From the NCBI RefSeq assembly GCF_009906855.1, contig NZ_CP047650.1:2790001-2854000 (forward strand): DNA of 64,000 nt. The letters are read 5' to 3'. The number at the start of each line of letters is the position of its first letter. The stretch's first letter is position 1. Positions 1-8,673 of the stretch are shown piece by piece. Origin of the DNA: Xylophilus rhododendri (GTDB taxonomy: Bacteria; Pseudomonadota; Gammaproteobacteria; Burkholderiales; Burkholderiaceae_C). The notes below the pieces were generated by a model, which had not been told where the DNA came from, did no database searches, and saw only the letters and a program-made list of their open reading frames with translations. A program made the position numbers and the translations under genes.

Positions 1-134
1 ATGGAGGGGGGAGGGTTGGTGCTGCGGAACAACCGGTGCGCGCCCCCGGCCACCGGGCGCCATCGCAGCGATCTGAGAGCTTACGCGGCAAAAGGTTCGG
101 CGGATTCCGCGGTCAGCCACTACAGTGCGGTCCC

Positions 135-725
135 ATGTCCCCGGCACCCTCCTCCACCCTCTTGCAGGCCGGCTACACCCGGCCCGCCATCGTGCTGCAC
201 TGGCTGATCGCGGCGGCCATGGTGGCCAACGTGGCCATCATCCTGTCGGTCGAGCACCTGCCCGACGACTGGGTGCGGCCCGCCGTCGACACCCACAAGT
301 CGTTCGGCATCACCGTGCTGGGGCTGGCGCTGCTGCGGCTGCTCTGGCGCATCGGCCATAGGCCGCCCGCGCTGCCCGGCGCCTGCGCCCGTTGGGAGGT
401 GGTGGCCGCGCACATCGTGCATGTGCTGCTCTACCTGGTGATGTTCTGGATGCCGCTGTCGGGCTGGCTGCACGACTCGGCCTGGAACGAGGCGGCCACG
501 CATCCGATGAAACTCTTCGGCACCATCGGCTGGCCGCGGGTGGGTTTCATCGAGAACCTGGCGCCGGATGTGAAGGAGCCGCTGCACACCCTTTTCGGCC
601 AGCTGCACACCTGGGGCGCCTATGTGCTCTACGGACTGCTGTTCCTGCACATCGCCGGCGCCCTCAAGCACCAGTTCTTCGACCGCGAGGCGGTGCTGCG
701 CCGCATGTGGTTCAAGCGCGCCTGA
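135..725 (+). CDS. Cytochrome b561 family membrane protein
   Basis: A 196-residue, four-helix diheme-type cytochrome b561 of the inner membrane, a family that passes electrons between quinol and small acceptors. Hydrophobic helices lie near residues 16-38, 55-72, 88-110 and 160-178. Histidines at about 22 (VLHW), 54 (THKS), 158 and 172 (LHIAG) sit where heme ligands are expected. The start at 135 (MSPAPSS) gives the usual family N-terminus; an in-frame start about 100 bases upstream would add a non-hydrophobic, Arg-rich extension. The 3' end overlaps the convergent MFS gene by 14 bases. The electron partner cannot be told from sequence. Confidence 0.85.
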   Translation: MSPAPSSTLLQAGYTRPAIVLHWLIAAAMVANVAIILSVEHLPDDWVRPAVDTHKSFGITVLGLALLRLLWRIGHRPPALPGACARWEVVAAHIVHVLLYLVMFWMPLSGWLHDSAWNEAATHPMKLFGTIGWPRVGFIENLAPDVKEPLHTLFGQLHTWGAYVLYGLLFLHIAGALKHQFFDREAVLRRMWFKRA

Positions 726-1896
726 GGGCCAGCCCTTCCGACATCGCCCAGCGCAGCAGCGCCAGCACGCAGACCGCCGCGCCGACGATGCAGACGCCGT
801 CCCATTCGGCCGCCGAATAGGCCCAGGCGCCCAGCGCCGAACCCGCCGCGCCGCCCAGGAAATACGAGGACATGTAGCAGGTGGTCAGCCGGCTGCGCGC
901 CGCTGGGTCCAGCGCATAGATCGCGCTCTGGTTGGAGATGTGGGTGCCCTGCACGCCCAAATCCAGCAGCAGGATGCCGCCGACCAGCGCGATCTGCGAA
1001 TGCCCGCCCAGCCACAGCAGGCCCCAGCCCAGCACCCCCAGCAGGATGAAGCCGCCGGTGGCCTGGCGGTTGTAGCCGGCATCGGACAGCCGCCCCGCCG
1101 CCTGCGCGCACAGCGCGCCCGCCGCCCCGATCAGCCCGAAGAGCCCGATGGCGGCCTCGCCGTAGCCGTACTCCTTCTTGAGCAGGAAGGCCAGCGTGGT
1201 CCACAGCGCCGCGAAGGCCGCGAAATTGAGCCCGCCGATCAGCGCCCTGCGCCGCAGCACCGGCTGCTGCCCGAACAGGCGCGCCACCGAGCCCAGCAGC
1301 GCCGCATAGCTGCCGGTGGACGTCGGCGCGATGGCCGGCAGCAGCCGCCAGCACAGCAGCGCGAAGACCGCCATCAGGCCCGAGGCCAGCAGGTACACCG
1401 CGCGCCAGCCGGCGCCGTCGGCGATCAGGCCGGCGAAGGTGCGCGCCAGCAGGATGCCCAGCAGCAGCCCGCTCATCACCAGGCTCACCGTGCGGCCGCG
1501 CCGCTCGGGCGTGGCCAGGTGCGCGGCCAGCGGCACCAGGATCTGCGCCGTGACGCTGGTGAACCCCACGCAGACCGAGGCCGCCAGCAGCAGCGAGAAA
1601 CCCGGCGCCAGCCCCATGCCCAGCAGCCCCGCCGAGGTCAGCGCCGCCGTGCCGGTGATGAGCTTGCGCCGCTCCAGCCGGTCGCCCAGCGGCACCAGGA
1701 AAACCAGGCCGCAGATGTAGCCGATCTGCGAGCAGGTCACCAGCAGGCCGGCATGGCCGATGCTGACGTGGAAGACCTGCACGAAGAGCGCCAGCAGCGG
1801 CTGCGCGTAGTAGTTGCTGGCGACGGAGAGGCCGCTGCCGACCGCCATCAGGGCGGTCAGCGCGGGGGTCATGCGGGGGGCGGCGGTGGATGTCAT
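712..1896 (-). CDS. MFS transporter (drug/sugar efflux type)
   Basis: A 394-residue major facilitator superfamily protein with about twelve hydrophobic segments. The loop after helix 2 carries GDRLERRK, the MFS motif-A type signature, and the N-terminal half contains the SNYYAQPLL segment common in YnfM/AraJ-like transporters of Burkholderiales. It is expected to be a proton-coupled inner-membrane exporter, but the substrate cannot be inferred. The start at 1896 (MTSTAAPRM) is chosen because residues further upstream in the frame are polar and run into the neighbouring gene; a second Met eight residues in (1872) is also possible. It stands alone, convergent with the cytochrome b561 gene. Confidence 0.85.
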   Translation of the reverse strand: MTSTAAPRMTPALTALMAVGSGLSVASNYYAQPLLALFVQVFHVSIGHAGLLVTCSQIGYICGLVFLVPLGDRLERRKLITGTAALTSAGLLGMGLAPGFSLLLAASVCVGFTSVTAQILVPLAAHLATPERRGRTVSLVMSGLLLGILLARTFAGLIADGAGWRAVYLLASGLMAVFALLCWRLLPAIAPTSTGSYAALLGSVARLFGQQPVLRRRALIGGLNFAAFAALWTTLAFLLKKEYGYGEAAIGLFGLIGAAGALCAQAAGRLSDAGYNRQATGGFILLGVLGWGLLWLGGHSQIALVGGILLLDLGVQGTHISNQSAIYALDPAARSRLTTCYMSSYFLGGAAGSALGAWAYSAAEWDGVCIVGAAVCVLALLRWAMSEGLALRRA

Positions 1897-1951
1897 CGCC
1901 CCGGACGATAGCCGCTGCGCCGCTTTCCTGCCGGCGCGGCGGCTGGCCGGG

Positions 1952-3907
1952 TCAGGGCTGCACGTAGGACTTGGTGCTGTAGAAGCCGTCGGCCAGCTTG
2001 TTGAGGATGGGCAGTCCGCTGGTGCCGTCCTTGGCCTGTTTGTCGATGTAGGTCTGGAACACATCGGCGTCGAGCACGCCGATGTCCAGGCGGCGAGCGG
2101 CGGGAACGTCGCGCAGGGTGGTGTAGCCGTCGCCGCCGGTGGCGTTGAAGCTCAGCACGAAGAGCTTGTAGGTCTTGCTCAGGTCCAGCGCACCCCAGCT
2201 GCCGGTGGTGGCGGAGGTGGCGGTATAGACCTCCAGGTTGCTGGCGCGCGAACCCTTGGCCTTGGTCGCATCGACGTCGTAGCGCAGGCCGCCGGTGTAC
2301 GGGTAGGGACCGCTGGTGCCGCCAGGGCCGTAGACCGCTTCCAGGCCGTCCTCGATCATGGCCTTGGCCTCCGCGCCGGTGACATCCAGCCGGTTGAGCA
2401 TGTTGCCGAAGGGCAGCACCTCGATCACATTGGCCGCGGTGACGGTGCCTTGCAAGGGCACACGCACGCCGCCGCCGCTCTGCAGCGAGATGTCGGCACC
2501 GCCGTAGTTGGCCCGGGCTACTTCCAGGTAGGCCTGGGCGACCAGCTGCTGGATGTCGCCGCCGCGGCGGCTCACCTCGCCCAGCGCGTTGCAGCTGGCG
2601 CTGGAGCGGCCGTAGTCGGTGCTGGCCGAGTTGCCGGGCACGCGGCGCGAGCACAGCTCCGTGGGCACGCTCGCGACCGTCGTGCGGCTGAAGGCCGCGA
2701 TCTTGTCCTTGAAAGGCTGCAGCACGGTGGCGGCGGTGGCGTTGGGCGTGGCCACGGTGAGGAAGCCGCTCTTGGCGATGTCCGACAGGATGGCGGCCTT
2801 CTGCGTGGCGGTCGCAGCCGTGCCGCCCACGGTGAAGCTGTCGCCGATCAACACGTGCGGAGTGCCGCTGCAGCTGGTGACGTCGCCCTTGGCGTCGAAG
2901 GACACCTTGAGCTCGCCGACCACCTGGCTGTACTCCCAGGCATGCACCAGGCAGACCTGCTTGCCGTCCTTGTCGGTCAGCTTGGTGGGATAGGCGCCGG
3001 CGGGCGAGCCCACGCCGTAGGTGCTCAGGCTGTCGGGGCCGAGCAGGGTGTGCGAGTCGCCGCCCACCACAACATCGACGCCGCTGAGCTTGGCGATGAC
3101 GGTCTTGTCGTAGTCGTAGCCGATGTGGCTCATCAGGATGATCTTGTTGACGCCCTTGGCACGCAGCGCATCGATCTCGCGCTGGGCGGCGGTGGCTTCG
3201 TCATCGAAGGTGGTGCCGGCGTCGGGGCTGGACGAGGCCTTGGTCTTGCCGGCGATGGTCAGGCCGATCAGGCCGATGTTCTGGCCGCCGCGCTGCACGA
3301 CGATGGACTTGTTGACGGTGCCGGTGGCGTTGGCGGTGGCCAGCGCCGAGGTGGCCGCGAAATTGACGTTGGCGCTGAGAACCGGGGTCTTGCACGCTCC
3401 CTTGTGCAGCAGGTCGATGAAGCCCTTCAGGCCGCTGTCGCCCTTGTCGAACTCGTGGTTACCGAGCGTGAACGCGTCGAAGCAGACCGTGTTCATCATG
3501 GCCGCATCGGCCTCGCCGTCGGCGCCGGCGCGGTTGAAGTACAGGGTGCCGGTGAGCGCGTCGCCCGCATGCAGCTTGAGCACGTTGGCCGACTGCGCGG
3601 CCAGGGTCTGCATCGCGGCGGTCACGCGCGGGAAGCCGGCTGCGTCGGCCACGACGGCCACGGGGGCGGCACCGGTGGTGGCCTGCAGCTGCAAGGTCTT
3701 GCTCTTGCTGTCGAGGTTGGAATGGTGGTCGTCGATGTGCAGGATGGTCAGCTCCAGCGGCTGCGCGGTCGGCACTGTCTGCGAGACGTCGTTGCTGGAG
3801 CCGGCCGGGGTGCCGGGTGCGACGATGCTGTTGCCGCCACCGCCGCAAGCGGCGAGCGAGATCGAGAAAGCGGCCGCCCAGGCGGTGGTTCGTAAAGACA
3901 CTGTCAC
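1952..3907 (-). CDS. Lipoprotein 5'-nucleotidase / 2',3'-cyclic phosphodiesterase family (UshA/NadN-like)
   Basis: A 651-residue metallophosphoesterase of the UshA/NadN family, which hydrolyses extracellular nucleotides or NAD. The start is a GTG at 3907 with AAGGA seven bases upstream; it opens a lipoprotein signal ending in the lipobox LAAC followed by a GGGG linker, so the enzyme is probably anchored in the outer membrane facing the periplasm. Calcineurin-type motifs are in order: ILHIDDHHSNLD (about 55), GDALTGT, GNHEFDKG (about 148), SHIGYDYD (about 258) and GGDSHT (about 281). The C-terminal 5'-nucleotidase domain begins near residue 360 and ends with KSYVQP. Many homologues have ND where this has DD in the first motif. 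Monocistronic and divergent from maeB. Confidence 0.86.
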   Translation of the reverse strand: MTVSLRTTAWAAAFSISLAACGGGGNSIVAPGTPAGSSNDVSQTVPTAQPLELTILHIDDHHSNLDSKSKTLQLQATTGAAPVAVVADAAGFPRVTAAMQTLAAQSANVLKLHAGDALTGTLYFNRAGADGEADAAMMNTVCFDAFTLGNHEFDKGDSGLKGFIDLLHKGACKTPVLSANVNFAATSALATANATGTVNKSIVVQRGGQNIGLIGLTIAGKTKASSSPDAGTTFDDEATAAQREIDALRAKGVNKIILMSHIGYDYDKTVIAKLSGVDVVVGGDSHTLLGPDSLSTYGVGSPAGAYPTKLTDKDGKQVCLVHAWEYSQVVGELKVSFDAKGDVTSCSGTPHVLIGDSFTVGGTAATATQKAAILSDIAKSGFLTVATPNATAATVLQPFKDKIAAFSRTTVASVPTELCSRRVPGNSASTDYGRSSASCNALGEVSRRGGDIQQLVAQAYLEVARANYGGADISLQSGGGVRVPLQGTVTAANVIEVLPFGNMLNRLDVTGAEAKAMIEDGLEAVYGPGGTSGPYPYTGGLRYDVDATKAKGSRASNLEVYTATSATTGSWGALDLSKTYKLFVLSFNATGGDGYTTLRDVPAARRLDIGVLDADVFQTYIDKQAKDGTSGLPILNKLADGFYSTKSYVQP

Positions 3908-4014
3908 TAGAATTCCTTTGCTTGTAACAAGAGGAAATGCTGGCCGTAAACCATGAAACGCGAATGACACCGGGCGCGCGGGCCGGCTGCGGTAGTGCTT
4001 ACAACGGGCCGACC

Positions 4015-4020
4015 TACAAT
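4015..4020 (+). promoter_or_regulatory. Possible -10 element for maeB
   Basis: TACAAT lies 86 bases before the maeB start in the 198-base gap between the divergent 5'-nucleotidase and maeB. No good -35 hexamer is seen 16-18 bases upstream, so this is a weak call. Confidence 0.3.
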
Positions 4021-4105
4021 CGTCTTTCATTCGCGTGAGCGGCAGTCACCAGCCGCCGACCCGGTTGGTCGATTCCAGCCGCGCATCAGGAAAGACGGAT
4101 CCCGC

Positions 4106-6415
4106 ATGGCCACTACGCCCCCGACCAACATCGAAGAACGCCGCGCCGAACTGCGCCGTGCCGCGCTCGACTATCACGAGTTCCCCAAGCCGGGCAAGAT
4201 CGCCATCGCCGCGACCAAGCAGCTGGTCAACCAGCGCGACCTGGCCCTGGCCTACTCGCCCGGCGTGGCCGCGCCCTGCGAGGAAATCGTCAAGGATCCG
4301 AACAACGCGTTCAAGTACACCGCCCGCGGCAACCTGGTGGCCGTCATCTCCAACGGCACCGCGGTGCTGGGCCTGGGCGACATCGGCCCGCTGGCCTCCA
4401 AGCCGGTGATGGAGGGCAAGGGCGTGCTCTTCAAGAAGTTCGCAGGCGTCGATGTGTTCGACATCGAGATCGACCAGAAGGACCCGGTCAAGCTCGTCGA
4501 GGTGATCGCCGCGCTGGAGCCCACCTTCGGCGCGATCAACCTGGAAGACATCAAGGCGCCCGACTGCTTCTACGTGGAGCGCGAGCTGCGCAAGCGCATG
4601 AAGATCCCGGTCTTCCACGACGACCAGCACGGCACCGCGATCACCGTGGCCGCCGCCATGCTCAACGGCCTGAAGGTGGTGGGCAAGGACATCGGCGTAG
4701 TCAAGCTGGTGGCCTCTGGCGCCGGTGCCGCTTCGCTGGCCTGCCTGACGCTGTTGCTGAAGGTCGGCCTGAAGCGCGAGAACGTGTTCGTGACCGACCT
4801 CGCGGGCGTGGTCTACGAAGGCCGCACCGAGCTGATGGACGAGGACAAGATCCTCTGGGCCCAGAAGACCGAACTGCGCACGCTCGGCGAAGTGATCGAC
4901 GGCGCGGACGTGTTCCTGGGCCTTTCCGCTGGCGGCGTACTCAAGCCCGCCATGGTGGCCAAGATGGCGGCCAACCCGGTGATCTTCGCGCTGGCCAACC
5001 CCAACCCCGAGATCAACCCCGACGACGCCCACGCGGTGCGCGGCGATGTGGTGATGGCCACCGGACGCAGCGACTATCCGAACCAGGTCAACAACGTCCT
5101 GTGTTTCCCCTACATCTTCCGCGGCGCGCTGGATGCGGGCGCGACCACCATCACCGACGAGATGGAGATCGCCGCGGTGCATGCCATCGCCGAGCTGGCC
5201 CAGGCCGAGCAGAGCGAAGTCGTGGCCGCCGCCTACGTGGGCGAGCCGCTGGCCTTCGGCAAGGATTACCTGATCCCCAAGCCCTTCGATCCGCGCCTGA
5301 TGATCAAGATCGCGCCGGCCGTGGCCCAGGCCGCCGCCGACAGCGGCGTGGCCCTGCGCCCGATCCAGGACATGGACGCCTACCGCGACACGCTGCAGAG
5401 CTTCGTCTACGCCTCGGGCACGACGATGAAGCCGATCTTCCAGGCGGCCAAGGCCGCCACGAAAAAGCGCGTGGCCTATGCCGAGGGCGAGGAAGAACGC
5501 ATCCTGCGCGCCGCGCAGATCGTGGTGGACGAGAACATCGCCCGCCCGACGCTGATCGGCCGGCCGGCCATCATCGCCCGCCGCATCGAGCAGTTCGGCC
5601 TGCGCCTGGCCGAGGGCCGCGACTACGACGTGGTCAACGTCGAGCATGACGAGCGCTACCGCGACTTCTGGCAGACCTACCACCGCATGACCGAACGCAA
5701 GGGCGTGACGGTGCAGATCGCCAAGATCGAGATGCGCCGGCGCCTGTCGCTGATCGGCTCGATGCTGCTGCACAAGGAGCAGGTCGACGGCATGATCTGC
5801 GGCACCTGGGGCGGCACCCACATGCACCTGCAGTACATCGACCAGGTGATCGGCAAGCGGCCGGGCGCCAACGTCTATGCCTGCATGAACGGCCTGCTGC
5901 TGCCCGAGCGCCAGGTCTTCCTGGTCGACACCCACGTCAACTACGACCCCACCGCCGAACAGCTGGCCGAGATCACCGTGATGGCCGCGGAAGAGATGCT
6001 GCGTTTCGGCTTCAAGCCCAAGGCCGCCCTGCTCTCGCACAGCAACTTCGGCAGCAGCAACGAGCCCAGCGCGGTGAAGATGCGCCGCACGCTGGACCTG
6101 CTGCGCCTGCAGGCGCCCTGGCTGGAAGTCGACGGCGAGATGCACGGCGACGTGGCGCTCGACGGCGCGCAGCGCATGCAGGTCATGCCGCACAGCGCGC
6201 TGACCGGCGACGCCAACCTGCTGGTGCTGCCCAATATCGACGCGGCCAACATCTCCTACAACCTGCTGAAGACGGCCGCCGGCGGCAACATCGCCATCGG
6301 CCCGGTGCTGCTGGGCGCGGCCAAGCCGCTGCACATCCTGACGGCGAGCGCCACCGTGCGCCGCATCGTCAACATGACGGCTCTGACCGTCGCCGACGCC
6401 AACGCCGTGCGTTGA
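4106..6415 (+). CDS. maeB: NADP-dependent malic enzyme with C-terminal phosphotransacetylase-like domain
   Basis: A 769-residue MaeB that decarboxylates malate to pyruvate with reduction of NADP, supplying NADPH and linking the TCA cycle to pyruvate. The malic enzyme N-domain holds [12 protein letters not shown] and the [10 protein letters not shown] segment; the NAD(P)-binding domain follows to about residue 400. From about 457 ([10 protein letters not shown]) to the end is a phosphotransacetylase-type domain, which in this family is regulatory (acetyl-CoA sensing) rather than catalytic. Start at 4106, with AGGAAAG upstream; the earlier in-frame Met would cover the likely promoter. Single gene. 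Its full length and domain order are typical for Proteobacteria. Confidence 0.95.
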   Translation: MATTPPTNIEERRAELRRAALDYHEFPKPGKIAIAATKQLVNQRDLALAYSPGVAAPCEEIVKDPNNAFKYTARGNLVAVISNGTAVLGLGDIGPLASKPVMEGKGVLFKKFAGVDVFDIEIDQKDPVKLVEVIAALEPTFGAINLEDIKAPDCFYVERELRKRMKIPVFHDDQHGTAITVAAAMLNGLKVVGKDIGVVKLVASGAGAASLACLTLLLKVGLKRENVFVTDLAGVVYEGRTELMDEDKILWAQKTELRTLGEVIDGADVFLGLSAGGVLKPAMVAKMAANPVIFALANPNPEINPDDAHAVRGDVVMATGRSDYPNQVNNVLCFPYIFRGALDAGATTITDEMEIAAVHAIAELAQAEQSEVVAAAYVGEPLAFGKDYLIPKPFDPRLMIKIAPAVAQAAADSGVALRPIQDMDAYRDTLQSFVYASGTTMKPIFQAAKAATKKRVAYAEGEEERILRAAQIVVDENIARPTLIGRPAIIARRIEQFGLRLAEGRDYDVVNVEHDERYRDFWQTYHRMTERKGVTVQIAKIEMRRRLSLIGSMLLHKEQVDGMICGTWGGTHMHLQYIDQVIGKRPGANVYACMNGLLLPERQVFLVDTHVNYDPTAEQLAEITVMAAEEMLRFGFKPKAALLSHSNFGSSNEPSAVKMRRTLDLLRLQAPWLEVDGEMHGDVALDGAQRMQVMPHSALTGDANLLVLPNIDAANISYNLLKTAAGGNIAIGPVLLGAAKPLHILTASATVRRIVNMTALTVADANAVR

Positions 6416-6456
6416 GCTCACGCTTACCAGGCCTTACCAGGTGAGCGCACGCTCAC
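6416..6456. repeat. Competing inverted repeats after maeB
   Basis: Right after the maeB stop, GCTCAC (6416-6421), GTGAGC (6441-6446) and GCTCAC (6451-6456) can form two mutually exclusive hairpins that share the middle arm. The first loop holds two direct copies of TTACCAGG. There is no T-run, so a classical intrinsic terminator is not supported; it may stabilise the mRNA 3' end. Confidence 0.4.
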
Positions 6457-6542
6457 CGTAGGCGAGGCCTGGATCGGCCGCATGACCGCTGGTGCGTCGG
6501 TCCATACTTGCGCGGGCGAGCGCTTTCGGTCACACTAGCGGA

Positions 6543-6572
6543 TTGAAATTTTGGGGGTTAACCCGGTATTTA
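6543..6572 (+). promoter_or_regulatory. Putative sigma70 promoter of the RNase-barstar locus
   Basis: TTGAAA (6543-6548), an 18-base spacer and TATTTA (6567-6572) lie about 75 bases before the RNase start. The stretch 6540-6660 is noticeably AT-richer than its surroundings, which also fits acquired DNA. Confidence 0.35.
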
Positions 6573-6645
6573 TCGCCTGTTTCGGGGATGAAAACCGGTC
6601 GATCAGACAAAATTTCCGGCTAGTGATTTCCGAAAGGTACTGTGC

Positions 6646-7124
6646 ATGTTGCGAAGGTTGGCGCAAATTGCGTTTGACCTGCGGGCCGGCGCCCGCAGCA
6701 CGGTTGGTTCAGCACCTCCACACGGATTCACCGGGTTTGCCGCAGCGACGCTGCTTTGCGCCTTTGCTTTCACAGGGCTGTTCACCACGACGGCAGCGGC
6801 GCGAACGCCGGTGCCACAGGCGCAATCGGCCCCGCAGGCGGGAACGGTCGGCCTGGCTGAACTTCCCCCGAAGGACAGAAGACGTATGGCTTGATCCGCT
6901 CCGGCGGCCCCTTCCCTTTCGAAAAGGATGGCGTGGTGTTCGGCAATCGTGAGAAGCAGCTGCCGCTCTATCGACGCGGCTACTACCGCGAATACACGGT
7001 GGTGACGCCACAGTCGCGCGATCGGGGAGCCCGGCGCATCGTCTGCGGCGGAGAAGCCCGCAATCCCGAACGCTGCTACTACACGGCCGATCACTACACA
7101 AGTTTCCGGGAGATCGTCCAATGA
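6646..7124 (+). pseudogene. Secreted guanyl-specific RNase (RNase Sa/barnase family), frameshifted
   Basis: Two overlapping frames together encode one N1/T1/Sa-type microbial ribonuclease. The first (from the ATG at 6646, after GAAAGG) gives a signal peptide with hydrophobic GFAAATLLCAFAFTGLF and then VGLAELPPKDRR; it stops at 6894. The second resumes in the next frame from about 6885 with YGLIRSGGPFPFEKDG and carries all catalytic parts: YYREYTV (general base Glu), RRIVCGG (Arg) and YYTADHY (His). One base is missing between 6882 and 6885 (AGA AGA CG TAT where homologues would read R-R-T-Y). Repaired, the protein would be about 159 residues. The stop at 7122-7124 overlaps the barstar ATG (ATGA). 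A TTG at 6891 could in principle start an unexported catalytic fragment. Either a genuine inactivation or a sequencing error. Confidence 0.8.
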
Positions 7125-7663
7125 TGCTCTTCCAGCCCATTCCGGTGGATAACCGGGCCGATACCCCAGCGAGTCTCGACGACCGCGCATTACAGAATTC
7201 TGGCCCCTTGAAGAAAGAAAGAGCAACGGAGATGGACACGCCACTTCGTACGAAAGAACACAACGACACGCCCCTTCGCGGCGTGCGTAGCAACATCGTG
7301 CAATCCATCCGCGCGCATCGGGTGTCGGATCTGCAGGAGGCGGCCCTGTCCATGGGCCAGCACTTCCTGTATGCCAACCTGGCCGAGGCCCAGTCCAAAC
7401 AGGACGTGCTGGATCTGATCGCCAACCAGTTCACCTTCCCGTCGCACTTCGGCAAGAATTTCGACGCGTTGTACGACTGCATGACGGATCCGTTGCATAA
7501 ATCGGGCCCGCAGCCCGGCTTCATCGTGGTGCTCGAACAGATTCCCGCGCATGCCAAGTTCGACAAGGAAGCGCGCGAACAGCTGCTGGACATCTTCCGC
7601 GATGCGTCGGACTACTGGGGCGACCGCAAGGTGGCGTTCCGGTGCTTCTATTCTTTTCTGTAG
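7121..7663 (+). CDS. Barstar-family RNase inhibitor (immunity protein)
   Basis: A 180-residue protein whose C-terminal 95 residues match barstar. The segment FPSHFGKNFDALYDCMTD aligns with barstar's YYGENLDALWDCLTG, keeping the two Asp residues (Asp35 and Asp39 of barstar) that plug the barnase active site, and DIFRDASDYWGDRKVAF matches the final helix-strand. The first about 70 residues are an extra, polar N-terminal extension of unknown role. The start at 7121 overlaps the RNase stop as ATGA, indicating translational coupling of toxin and inhibitor. It acts in the cytoplasm to protect the cell from RNase before export or delivered by neighbours. It is intact while its partner is frameshifted. 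Confidence 0.87.
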   Translation: MMLFQPIPVDNRADTPASLDDRALQNSGPLKKERATEMDTPLRTKEHNDTPLRGVRSNIVQSIRAHRVSDLQEAALSMGQHFLYANLAEAQSKQDVLDLIANQFTFPSHFGKNFDALYDCMTDPLHKSGPQPGFIVVLEQIPAHAKFDKEAREQLLDIFRDASDYWGDRKVAFRCFYSFL

Positions 7664-7761
7664 CCCGTTCTGCATCCACCAGCCAAGCAGAACGGGCGAA
7701 CGAGGCTACGGCGCCCGAGGCCGTCTCCGGTATCGCGATCGATGCCGAATCAGAGGAAAAG

Positions 7762-7851
7762 ATGCCGACCGACAAGCTCGTCGATGTGTCGCCGCTGGCG
7801 CTGCGCATGAGCAGCCCGTTCAACTCGGGCTACTGGCTCAACGCGGCCTGA
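7762..7851 (+). CDS. Possible small protein, 29 residues
   Basis: ATG at 7762 follows a good ribosome site (AGAGGA, five bases upstream) and encodes MPTDKLVDVSPLALRMSSPF and nine more residues ending WLNAA, stopping 30 bases before the terminator. The same frame can be extended upstream to a GTG at 7642 (69 residues), overlapping the barstar end by 22 bases. No family is recognised. Support is only position and the ribosome site, so it may be untranslated 3' sequence of the barstar transcript. Confidence 0.35.
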   Translation: MPTDKLVDVSPLALRMSSPFNSGYWLNAA

Positions 7852-7880
7852 GAAGCGCCTTCGCCGGGTGCGCCCGGCCC

Positions 7881-7912
7881 ATGAAAAAACCCGCCTCGGC
7901 GGGTTTTTTCAT
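7881..7912. terminator. Bidirectional Rho-independent terminator
   Basis: AAAAAACCCGCC / GGCGGGTTTTTT forms a perfect stem with A and T runs on both sides, so it can end transcription from the barstar side (plus) and from rsmA (minus). The rsmA stop codon (7909-7911) lies inside the palindrome. Confidence 0.9.
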
Positions 7913-8673
7913 TTGGCGACCGCCTGGGCCAGGGCCACGTATTCGTCGACCGATACCTCTTCGGCGCGGCGGGTCAGGTCGAAGGAATGGGCGTGTTCCC
8001 GGGCTTCCAGCCAGCGGCCCAGGGTATGTCGCAGCAGTTTCCGGCGCTGGCTGAAGGCCACCTGCACCAGTTCTTGCAGCAAAGGCTGGTTCACGGCGGC
8101 AGGCTCGGCGCGCGGGACCATGCGGACCACCGCGCTGTCGACCCGGGGCGGCGGATCGAAACTCTCCGGCGGCACGAAGAGCACGTCTTCCATGGCATAG
8201 CGCCACTGCAGCATGACCGACAGCCGGCCGTAGGCCGCCGTCGAAGGCCGGGCGACCATGCGGTCGATGACCTCCTTCTGCAGCATGAAGTGCTGGTCTT
8301 CCACCACGCCGACATGGTCGAGCAAGTGGAACAGGATGGGCGTGGAGATGTTGTAGGGCAGATTGCCCGCAACACGCAGCTTGGGCACCTCCATGCGGGC
8401 GGCCAGGGCGGTGAAGTCGACCTTCAGCACATCGGACTCGACCACGTCGAGCTGGCTGTGCAGGCGCAGGCGGATGGCCAGGTCGCGGTCGAGTTCGATC
8501 ACCGTCAGGCGGCCCAGGCGCTCGACCAGGGGCTGGGTCAGCGCCGCCAGGCCCGGTCCGATCTCGACCATGGGCTGGCCGGGCTTCGGATCGATCGCAT
8601 CGACGATGTCCTCGATGATGCCGCGGTCCGACAGGAAATGCTGGCCGAAGCGCTTGCGCGCGATGTGCTTCAC
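7909..8673 (-). CDS. rsmA: 16S rRNA (adenine1518-N6/adenine1519-N6)-dimethyltransferase
   Basis: A 254-residue KsgA/RsmA, which dimethylates the two adjacent adenines in the 3' hairpin of 16S rRNA using SAM as a late step in 30S assembly. The N-terminus KRFGQHFL is diagnostic; the SAM motif [12 protein letters not shown] and the catalytic NLPYNIS motif are both present. The start is a GTG at 8673 that overlaps the surA stop as GTGA, so the two are translationally coupled. It is the last gene of the lptD-surA-rsmA operon, a common order in Proteobacteria, and ends inside a strong terminator. Length is normal for the family. Confidence 0.96.
   Translation of the reverse strand: MKHIARKRFGQHFLSDRGIIEDIVDAIDPKPGQPMVEIGPGLAALTQPLVERLGRLTVIELDRDLAIRLRLHSQLDVVESDVLKVDFTALAARMEVPKLRVAGNLPYNISTPILFHLLDHVGVVEDQHFMLQKEVIDRMVARPSTAAYGRLSVMLQWRYAMEDVLFVPPESFDPPPRVDSAVVRMVPRAEPAAVNQPLLQELVQVAFSQRRKLLRHTLGRWLEAREHAHSFDLTRRAEEVSVDEYVALAQAVAK

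Noticed and set aside
1..134. Coding start at the left edge of the window
   Set aside because: The open frame from base 1 has no conserved sequence and overlaps the cytochrome b561 gene; nothing else is supportable in this stretch.
1814..3895. Long plus-strand frame opposite the 5'-nucleotidase
   Set aside because: Antisense shadow of a gene with clear lipobox and metallophosphoesterase motifs; no family resemblance itself.
7642..7761. Upstream extension (GTG 7642) of the small ORF after barstar
   Set aside because: It overlaps the barstar end and has no ribosome site; only the part from ATG 7762 has one, so just that was listed at low confidence.
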